Source: Ichthyophis bannanicus (lineage: Eukaryota > Chordata > Amphibia > Gymnophiona > Ichthyophiidae). Taken from it: a stretch of DNA of 64,000 nt. Under the pieces are notes generated by a model. The model was not told where the DNA came from and ran no database searches. It saw nothing but the letters and a program-made list of their open reading frames with translations. A program made the translations under genes and the position numbers. Below are positions 55,424-64,000 of the stretch, in pieces (positions within the stretch are counted from its first letter, which is position 1; each line of letters opens with the position of its first letter). The DNA lies in the NCBI GenBank assembly GCA_033557465.1, contig CM066031.1:1665882800-1665946799 (forward strand). Direction: 5' to 3'.

Positions 55424-57023
55424 ATGGCAGCGTTCCTGATTGTTGCGGTTGAGGAGGACACTGAGGAGGGGCTGCGGTTGCCTGATGGGGGAGATGGTGT
55501 CAATGGGGCTGCGGCATGGGGCATGGGTGTGGACCCGCTGCAACTCAGACCTGCAGCTGTGGGGGCAGGCCGGGCAGGGGGCTGTACCCGCATGGGGCAG
55601 GAGACGTGCCGAGGTGCGGCTCCACCAGCCTCGCCTCTACAGGCCCAGGGCCCAGCTCCAGGGCATGCGTGAGGACCAGGTCATCTCCCTCTACCGCATG
55701 AGCACAGGGGCTATTAGGGAGCTCTACGAGGATCTAAGACCTGACCTCGAGCCCCTGACTGCTCGGTCACATGCCATACCGGGTTTGGTCAAGCTCCTTG
55801 GTGCCCTACATTTCTTTGCCTCTGGCTGTTTCCAGTCATCTGTGGCCACAGTAGGAGGCATGAGCCGCCCCACCTTCTTATGCTGTCTCCACCAAGTGCT
55901 GCGTGCCATGGTCAGCCGGGTGGGGAATTACATAGCCCTTCCCCACACTAGGCAACAGTGGGGGACCCTGAACCAGGCCTTTGAGGCATTAGCCGGGATA
56001 CCACACATGATGGGCGCTATTGATTGCACACATGTTGCCCTGGTCCCGCCAAGAGACAGGGAGGTAGTGTTCCGCAACCACAAACACTATCATTCCCTGA
56101 ATGTTCAGGTTGCCTGTGATGCACATCAGCATATTCTGAATGTGGTACCCAGGTTTGCAGGGTCCACCCATGACTCCTATATCCTGCAGCACTCAGCACT
56201 TTACACTCAATTCGAGGATGGACAATATGGGGACTGTCTATTGCTGGGTGTGTATTTATCATATCTGACATGCACATGCTTTTCATGTTACTACCCGTAT
56301 GTGCAGATGTCTGTCTCGGTGGTGTATCCCTCATTGTGTGGGTATGTCATCTGTCTGTGTGTGATAGCAGGGGAGGGGGCCTCAAACCCCACCTTGCTAT
56401 GGAGCTTTGTCGTGATAGTTAAATATATATAACTGAAAGACTGCACGTTCACTCAAACCACTTTAGTAAAATCTATTCATTGATTCTTGTTACGACACTA
56501 TATTAAGGTCTCAGACTTATATAGCACATGATATCAGACTTACGTCCATTCATGTAGTGCTATGATTTGCATCAACGACCTTACAAATGATATATGTTGA
56601 GATCAGTTCTTATTGCCACGCTGTATAGACTCTTGAAAACTAAATTGAATTGAAGCTTAGCTTAACCATTCTTGCGAGTCATAGCCAGCGAGCTGTATGG
56701 ATCCCGACGCTCTATTCCGGCGCCATAAAGGCGTTTCAATACAATATTTTCATCAGGAGATCCGCTCATGTGATAAGCTATAAAGATGCTGCCCACATCC
56801 CCTTTCTCTTAACTTCCGTGTACCATGTTCTTAAGGACGCCGTCGCATCAGGTGTCTGGATAGGACAGGCAGGGCCTTACAATACAGACCACAGACTGTG
56901 GCAGAGATCATTGTAGCCTGTTGCATCCTGCACAACATTGCTCTCAGGCACCACATTCCTGTTGATATTAATGAGGGTCTGGAGGATGTGCCCCCCTGCC
57001 CCTGCCCATGGCAACACACGTGA
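55424..57023 (+). pseudogene. HARBI1-type (Harbinger/PIF) transposase, decayed
   Basis: Starts MAAFLIVAVEEDTEEG at 55424, the usual acidic beginning, then shifts one frame before about 55616. From there: RLYRPRAQLQGMREDQVISL, YRMSTGAIRELYEDLRPDLE (helix-turn-helix), SSVATVGGMSRPTFLCCLHQ, then the nuclease motifs GAIDCTHV (first catalytic Asp codon 56022-56024), HYHSLNVQVACDAHQHILNV and FAGSTHDSYIL (second Asp codon 56172-56174). A 123-bp intron fits 56248-56370 (G|GTGTGT ... ATAGCAG|), giving LLG-EGASNPTLLWSF. Then homology stops near 56415 and resumes at 56850: RCLDRTGRALQYRPQTVAEI, IVACCILHNIALRHH, with stop TGA 57021-57023. The block that should carry the third catalytic residue (Glu, in an ERTFG-type motif) is absent. 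Confidence 0.85.
56415..56849. other. AT-rich segment replacing transposase sequence
   Basis: Composition changes abruptly to AT-rich (TTAAATATATATAACTG) and then CGGCGCCATAAAGGCGTTTC and TTTTCATCAGGAGATCC. The last words resemble a 'cctgatgaaaa...gaaacg' signature of some vertebrate retroelement ends, read in reverse. Some right-hand bases near 56815-56850 (TTCCGTGTACC, CTTAAGGACGCCG) might be battered transposase codons. I call it an insertion with accompanying deletion, origin not proven. Confidence 0.5.
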
Positions 57024-60000
57024 GGGCACAGCAGTCAGGCATGTAAGTACTGCATATGTTACCACTTACATTTGTTTAGATATGTGTGTACTGCTATATC
57101 TAGTTACCATTTGTATTACGATATCTGTACGATGCAATACTGCACTGACATGTAAGGAGACTGGCTAGCCATACCAGCTTCACATCTACTCATGCCCGAT
57201 CCACATCAGATGTGGGCAGGGCACAACAGCAGGTGGAGGTGGCTTGTGTGTGTGTGGTGTTTTAGGCTTTGGTGCGGTGTAGGGCTGCCATACCTGGTTT
57301 GTGGCTGCATGTGATGGGGCTGATGTGTAGGCACATGTAGTTGGCTTTGATACTTTGGAGCGGCAGGATGAGAGGCATATGGTATGGCGTTAACAATGCG
57401 GGAGCAGACCATGGATGGGGCCAGTTGTCTCGATGTCTGTGTCTTACAGTTGGTGTTTTGAGCTGATTGTGTGGTTGGTATGCTCAGATGTGCATGGTCT
57501 GTGCATTAGTTGTTTTAGTATGCCGCTAAATGTGATACATACCAATATCGATGTGATCTGTGGTAACTGGATCCCTGGTATGTGGTATCCGTGAGGGACA
57601 TTATTGCAACACCACAGTGTGCCTGAATGTGGAGATCATCACATAGCCCTCTCAAAGATTCTGGGAAGAATAGAGAACCTGTGCAGTGTGCAGCCAGGGG
57701 GAGGGGGTGTGTTGTGCTAGTTGTGTGGTATATAGATTAGCTGTGCAATGCAGTGGTGCATATTTGTACGCTGACAGAGATTATTCATGCCAGATCAGCA
57801 GGGTGTGGGTTACAGTAGGCAAGCTGTGGGCTAACTGTGGGTGTGGAGTCAGGTTTCAGTGTTGTTGTCGTCAGGGGGATTGGGGCACATGTATCTGATG
57901 ACATCTGCACATGTACCACAGCACTCACATACAAGCTGGGAGGATGGGCAGAGGGGGTAGGTGCAGTCCACTGCAACAACTACATTGCTGACCCCGGAGA
58001 GGACGACTTATGTCCACTACATTGCTGACCCTGGAGAGGACGACTTATGTCCACACACGCTCTGAGGGGGGGGGAGGGTTTAGGTGCACATATGGGCTAT
58101 CCATGCCTTTCCATTATCCATGTCACACAGCAGTATGACATGCAGCCATCATGGCGTGGTCACATGCACACATTGGGGTGTGGTTTGGCAGGCATAACTC
58201 AGCCGTGGATATGTTGATTTGTAGCTCAACATCACACAGCTGTTGCTGTTAATGATGGTGGAGCTATACACACCACTGACCTGTGTAGGGTCAGCCAATG
58301 GGGCGGTGCCCCTGCATAGTTCCTTGTGTTACAGTACTTGACAGCAGGGTATCAGACATCATTGGGACACTGGATCGCACAGTGAGGGGCATTGGGGGAC
58401 ATATGGTGGACACAGGATGTTACTGCAGCCTTGGATTGATGCAGGGACACAGTAGGGACGCAACACTTCTGTTCACCCTTCTGTACATGAACAGAGAGAT
58501 GGGGGGTGACAGACGGAGTGCAGACCCTTGTAGTTTGGCATTCACACTTCAGAAATATCTCTCACATGACATAGATCTGTATGGTGTGCTGGTGAACAGT
58601 GGGTCTGTGAAGGATCTTGGGGGTTCTGCGAGCTGAGGGCAGGAAGGTGCAGTGTGTGTTGCATAACTGGCAAATGACATATGTATTTTTCCCTTGTGTT
58701 TCCTACTCCGCAAGACATACCTGTTGCAGCTCCTGGTGCGGACGTGCAATGGCAGGTGACAGTCATCCAACATGCAGTGGTCTGTGGTAGGTGGATGTAC
58801 GGCTACATTGTCTGTGCTGACAGGCAGGGTAGACACATGTCCTCGGTGATGTGTCTGATTGTACATATGTTGTGGTTTACCTCTTGTCCCTGCACCACCA
58901 TAAGCCATATCTTGGTGTTGGCACACATATCCCCATGTGTTCCTGTCCAGTTTGTCCTCTGCAACAGTGTCTATGACACAGCCAACAGAGCTTCATGTGT
59001 GTGGGTGTCCTAGGTGTTGTGGTGGTGGGCTACACCTGCACCCTTCCCCATCAGTTTAACATCGGAGAACACCAGTGTTTCGTTTGTTTTCACAGGGCCT
59101 TTCAGTCCACACATCTCCAATTGGGAACATCCCAGCCATATGCTACTGCTGGCACGATCACCTTAGAATACTGTGTGGGTGTGTTTCTTAGGGTTGTCTG
59201 TGTGTTGGTACAGTGTGCAGGCATGTTACATTATCATGTGGTGTGTGGGGTCTGTACACCTGGAGGGCAGTGATGACTGTGCTATCTCTTCCTTACTGCT
59301 GTTTACCATGTGAATATTGTGGACATGTGTTGTGCGCAGACCTGTGTCTTGTGCTGTGACATACGACTGTTGGACCTTATTTTTCAGAACTCAGATTTCA
59401 TCATGATGTGGTCATGCATCAACAGTGGCTGGATATGGTTACATGGTGATTTCTCCATTTGGGGTGACGTCGTCTCCCTTCACTGAGTGACCCAGGGGAT
59501 CCATGACATACACCTGCTGCACGCAGACGGTAGGTTTAACCATTTTGGGGGGTTAATGGGGGAATTACATCTTGCTTTACATGGTAATGATTTACGGTTT
59601 GTTTCAGAGATATTTCATGTTGCCTCTCTGTTCACAATCGCTGATGCACATGGGGTGGCGCTGTGATACACTTGTGTAACATGGACATGGCCATGGAGAT
59701 GAACATATCCATGTGACGGCCGTGTCTGCAGTTCCAATTCCACATCTGACCAACCTGCACTGTGTTCTGTTTTGTGCTCATGTTATGTTTGCCTGTATGT
59801 CATTTTATTATGTGCATATTCATGGTTGCCTGTCTGCATTTTGTGCTGCTGTTGGACACTGCATACCAATACATTATTTCTACTCTTCTGACAGGGCAGG
59901 GAACAAACTGGACATATCCGCTGGAGCGCATCCAGCATCGCCATCGTCCACCAGTTGGGGGACACACCACCATGGAGCTATCCCTGGGGAAATGGTGCCA

Positions 60001-61610
60001 TAGGATATTTGACCTCTGCAAGTGCAACACATGCCTAGGATGGACAGTATTATTTTGGGATCGCTACTTTATCCATGACAGACGTATACAACACACTGTT
60101 GCTGCCATGCTCTGGCTGGGAGTCGTGCTCATCTCAGGGGACACACATGACCTTTCATGTACTGTGGCATATTGGGATGTGACACTTGACTATGCATGCC
60201 CAGGGTTGCAAGGAGGGTCTTCGCCTGACATGTTCGATTGCATATATGCTTTGGACTTTGCACACTGTGTACTGGTCCCCACGTGTGCAGCAGGGACTGA
60301 CATTGTCACTGTATGATCTACATTCCTCCACAGTTGTGGTGGTGTTGTGTTTTGGCCATGTGTGTGACATGGAACACAGGATACGCTCATCTGTTTCTTT
60401 CAACACAGGCGTACAGCCATGCATGTGGCATAGGGGGAGCGATGGAGAGGTCCTGTTGTATATGTCCAACTACTCTCCCCCTGGACATGATACAGGTTTT
60501 GCCACAACACCGCTTTTATGACCAGCAGCATCCTGGATTTATGTTTTCAATCAACAGGGGTGTTTCCCTGCATGTGTGGCATCACTGTAGCATGTTCATA
60601 TGTACATGGTGCATGTGCATATGACAGAGTATGTTGGAGAGACACAGCACATGGCAATATGGCTTCTGTGTGATTTACTGTGACATGTTGGCCCTTACTT
60701 TCCATCTCTCTATACTCTTTTTTGAGTCTGCTTACTGTACAGACGTGCTGCTCTACATTGTTTTACAAACCTTGCATTGCATGTCTGCACAGTCCTGTTT
60801 ATCCCCTGAGGTACCGACACTCACATTGCCCCGTTCTATTTGGAGTGTCACAGTGTGAGTATCTGATGTCTTCCTTCAATTGTGCATTCCCTGTGATGTG
60901 CTATATGTGTACAGACACTGTCTACACACCAACCAGTGCAGGGGGATCCCCTGCATGGTGTTATCTCTGCATGTTTCTGCAGGTACTTTTCATTTGAATT
61001 CTCTCTGTATTGATGTGCCTCTGCTACCTGTTAGCATATCCTCATTGTGCAGTTGATGATTGCTTAGGGTTACATTGTTGCAATGTTGATTCCTATATGA
61101 GGCATCATGTGAGAGCTGAGACATTACTTTCGATATGTTTTCTTCAAATTACAACATGTTAGCAACAGATGCTGTTTTCATTTGTGTGCCTCCTGTGTTT
61201 GCCAGATAGATATGTTTTGGGGAACAGATCATGAAAAAGGTGTGTTGGTCCCTCATCATGCACCACCTACTGTCTACATGCACTCATATGTGAGTAACAC
61301 ACATGAGGCGTGCAGCAGCATGTGGGGGGTGGGGGCCTGTGAAATGGTGCATACCATGGACCTGCTGCACATTATGTCTCCTGCCCTTCATTTGTAGACG
61401 GGCCAGTGGCCTTTCTGTATAATGTGGGTTGCTGCCCTGCTAAATGTGTTTCCGTGTTTCACCTGGGATCCACTTACCTTGAACTTATGATGGCTGTATT
61501 GGTATCAGCACTATCTGTGAGGATACACCCAAATAAATATATGTGCTTGATATACATTTGTCTCTGCTGCTGCTTGATCATGGTGACAAACATACAGTAC
61601 AATGTGTGCC
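57024..61610. other. TG/CA-rich sequence, no recognised gene
   Basis: Several 70-180 codon frames occur on both strands, including one at 59762-60316, but none carries a domain that I know. A 36-bp near-perfect tandem duplication is at about 57978-58049 (ACTACATTGCTGACCC, GGAGAGGACGACTTATGT twice). TGGGGTGTGGT and CACACA-like low-complexity words are frequent. Confidence 0.45.
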
Positions 61611-61830
61611 TTTGAGTCAGTCCTGACTCCTTGTGACCCAGAGACTCCAGGGCTTTCTTGACAGTGTCACTTTAAGTAGATTGCCAGGCCCTTCTTCCAA
61701 GGTACTGGAGGGTTACATGTGTTGCCCAGAGCCACATGGGGTGCTTGTGGGAGTTGGACCCTGCTTGCTTAGTAACCAAGCCAGTTTCCTGAACACTAGG
61801 CTACTCCTCCGCTCTTTGCTCACATTGACA
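61611..61830. mobile_element. tRNA-headed SINE-like element, different family
   Basis: GAGTCAGTCCTGACTCCTTG, AGAGACTCCAGGGCTTTCTT and GATTGCCAGGCCCTTCTTCC, then GTTGCCCAGAGCCACATGGG, followed by a reversed tRNA-like head (TAGTGTTCAGGAAACTGGCT, GGTCCAACTCCC). The order 'gtc-gactcc ... ttgccaggccc' recalls a widespread vertebrate SINE tail. Confidence 0.45.
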
Positions 61831-63330
61831 CGTGTATCTACTGATTTGCTGGTTATGTACATGGCCCACTTGTGCTCACATCCTTGTACAGTGGCAGTTG
61901 TGTATCTGCCAGCCATTTACCACATCACTGGTATTACAGCTTCCCATGCACAACCTCCCTTTGGGTTTTCCTCTTTGCATTGTGCTCATTGTGGTTGTTT
62001 GGGGTAGTGGTTGCAGGCATGTGTTCTAACGCGATAGGTTGCAGGTTTGGTCCCAGGATGGGGTTTATCCTTTTATTCTCTGTCATGCTAACATGACCAT
62101 TGGGTACCAGCAGGTTCATCACCTCTGCACACACCCTTCCATCTACTCAGTGTACACCAAGGTGTGCCCTCTGTGCTGCCTAGCCATCACATATTAGGTG
62201 TTACATATGTCTCTTTCTTTATGGTGTTTACATGGCAGTCTGCTTGGGGGTTTGGTATTGCTGTGGTTCAGCTGTTGTGTGGTATACTTGTTTGCATGTT
62301 CACTTCTCATCTGCCCTGTTCCAGATTTTGCAGCAGCTCCACACACCATCCTATGCTGCCCTTGGGGTTTGGGTACGTTCCTCTTTTGCATGCTGTGTCC
62401 ACTGCATAACATTTCATTGTGTGTGTGCATGTAGTTCTATGTGGCTCTGGTACCAAGTACAGACTGTGATCTGATCTGTACACAGCAGATCTGCATGTGC
62501 ATTTCAACATGGTTACTGTTGGGGGGTTGTCTGTCCTGACAGCCAGCAGGCGTCACGTGTGCTGCCCTGCACTATTTTTGTATGCAGCCTTTGCTAATGC
62601 ACTCACGTTGGTGGCGTGGCCTACCGCTTTGTGCATTGCCATTTGTGCTACTGGTCATAGGCTAGCTTCCTCTCTGTTCTCTTTCATTTGTATGCCTGTC
62701 CTGCAGGACTACTTTTCATTCCTGTGACAGTCATCTCTGTGCAGAGCTGTGCTGTGAGCACATTGTACCCTCATCACTGTTGTGAGCCATCCTTCTGTCC
62801 ATCTACGTGTGTCTGCCAGGTGTGTGTCATCCTACCCTGATGTGCATGCTGCTACCCCACGTCCTGCACTCCTACACAGTCCTGCATTGCAGCTCTCCCT
62901 GTTTTCCTCTCATGTGTGTGCTCTGCATGTCACTGCTACTCCACTTTCATCCTGACATTGCACCTATCCTGCCACTTCTACCTCCTCTGCTGCACACATC
63001 TTCCCATCCTCTGCCACACACTGTCATTATTGCATAGTACATTACCACCACTCTGTGCATAGCTACAGCTGCCCCCCAATATGTCTTTCCATTTTTCTAA
63101 CTGCCACATGGGCCGGGGGCTGCTTTGTCTGGTCCATCAGCTCTGATCTACATCCTTCCATTACTTATGCATTGTCTTTCCTTACTGCTCTGTGCAGTGT
63201 TTGGGTACGTGGGTGTTTGGCACATACCTCTCTTGCCCTTTTAATTGGGTGACCTTTCTGCTCTTGACCACAGTTTGTGGGTTCACTTGTACATCCTTGA
63301 GGCATCTTGCGGCACACCTTCGGTTCAGGC
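61831..63330. other. TG/CA-rich sequence with one tRNA-like fragment
   Basis: Near 61995-62055, GGGGTAGTGGTTGCAGGC and GCAGGTTTGGTCCCAGGA look like a plus-strand tRNA-type SINE head. Otherwise no recognised feature. Confidence 0.35.
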
Positions 63331-63339
63331 AGCTTCTGG

Positions 63340-63700
63340 GGTGCCTACTACGGTGCCTTGGGGGTTGGCAACCTTTCAACATGGCCTCTGGGGCACATCA
63401 TACCCCACTTTCGCTGGTGTGGTTGTTTCATATGCGCCTTCTGGTGCACCCTAAAAGGTGCATTACTTTATGGCACTAGGGTGCAGTTATCTTTAGATGG
63501 CAGCACAGATTGTTGTACAGTTGATAGCAGTAAAAGGGGATTCCCTCTGCCAACTTTATTCATTAGGTGCAGTGGGGACTTGAACTCATGACCCCTGTAC
63601 CATCTGTCAGTGTATTAACCATTGTACTACACCTCTATTGCTATGTTTGTGGGTCAGCACACCTACTTATGATTTCCATTCGTTCACATGCACATTGCTG
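63340..63700 (-). mobile_element. tRNA-headed SINE, family A
   Basis: Reversed head: A region GTAGTACAATGGTTAATAC and B box GAGTTCAAGTCCCC (about 63640-63575). Body at lower coordinates includes GGTGCACCCTAAAAGGTGCA and ACTTTATGGCACTAGGGTGC. Confidence 0.65.
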
Positions 63701-63714
63701 CCATCAAAAACAGT

Positions 63715-64000
63715 GCTGTGACTCATAGGGCATCTATTCAGCACCTTATAAGGCTCCTTATGGGCAACATTATAGGGTGCCTTGGTGGACAGTGCACTTT
63801 ATGATCTGCCCTCTGGAGTGCCTTATGCGGTACCTTATGTTACAGCACTTTGAGGGTGTGTTTGCTGGCAGCACAGTTTTCAATAGGACTGGCACATGCC
63901 TCTGACAGCACTGGATAGAGGTATTATTATTCATCTGGCCCACTTGGATGTCAAACTCAGGACCCCTGGAGCATCTGTCAGTGTACTAACCATTGCACGA
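63715..64000 (-). mobile_element. tRNA-headed SINE, family A (truncated by window end)
   Basis: Body CAGCACCTTATAAGGCTCC, GGTGCCTTGGTGGACAGTGC, CTCTGGAGTGCCTTATGCGG matches 46190-46340. The reversed head (TGCAATGGTTAGTACACTG and GAGTTTGACATCC) is cut by the right edge. It lies tandem to the preceding copy. Confidence 0.65.

Noticed and set aside
55424..57023. Domesticated HARBI1 host gene
   Set aside because: Frameshift near the N-terminus and loss of the segment with the third catalytic residue; a Myb partner and palindrome alongside favour a transposon copy.
59762..60316. 184-aa open frame as a third transposon gene
   Set aside because: Searched by eye for Myb, nuclease and zinc-finger motifs and found none; composition like neighbouring chance frames.

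Overview
This window reads as a vertebrate intergenic or intronic stretch packed with transposable elements. No intact host protein-coding gene, rRNA or true tRNA gene could be supported. The repeat repertoire is: CR1-like and L2-like LINEs, an L1/Tx1-type LINE, tRNA-headed CORE-type SINEs, hAT and Harbinger DNA transposons, and many short hairpin-forming (MITE-like) repeats of the 'upon gathering to Xxx-mm sites: ATATTCA / TTTATAAA / TTTAGAAAA' kinds. From memory this mix resembles caecilian amphibian genomes; that assignment is an inference and was not searched.

Layout. 1-1450: a tandem repeat, a SINE, and a CR1-like 3' end. 1450-8700: a minus-strand L1/Tx1-type LINE with a recognisable ORF1, endonuclease, reverse transcriptase and C-terminal zinc-knuckle region. 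It is split by a hAT-type non-autonomous element (4041-5881) with a near-perfect 8-bp target duplication. 8750-21850: a CR1-like RT fragment, a 100-bp hairpin MITE, a CR1-like RT fragment with a long open frame (13530-14733), SINEs, and a long quiet AT-rich stretch (about 17.8-21.8 kb). 21.8-35 kb: SINEs, hairpin repeats, a 381-bp hAT element (30148-30528) and an L2-like RT remnant (about 32.7-33.3 kb). 35261-38602: a second large hAT element with a perfect 8-bp duplication. It carries a C-rich, telomere-like minisatellite and a 360-bp foldback. 38.6-43 kb: more hairpin repeats and a large inverted repeat at 41.5-42.0 kb.

43-64 kb differs visibly: TG/CA-rich, CpG-poor, and with few of the repeats seen earlier. 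It holds the most interesting system, a decayed Harbinger-type transposon assembly. A Myb/SANT-like gene lies on the minus strand (54709 down to about 52347) and a HARBI1-type transposase on the plus strand (55424-57023). They diverge from a CpG-rich, 204-bp palindrome (54971-55174) that contains NRF1-like sites. A second Myb/SANT-like gene on the plus strand (47142-50887) starts beside its own CpG-rich, partly palindromic block, and its first intron contains a 93-bp minisatellite that is open in one frame for 515 codons. The transposase has two of its three catalytic acidic residues; the segment that should carry the third is replaced by unrelated AT-rich sequence. The Myb gene has an in-frame stop and frameshifts, so the assembly looks inactive as read here.

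All functional statements come from motif reading only. Boundaries of LINEs, SINEs and MITEs are approximate unless a target duplication is given.
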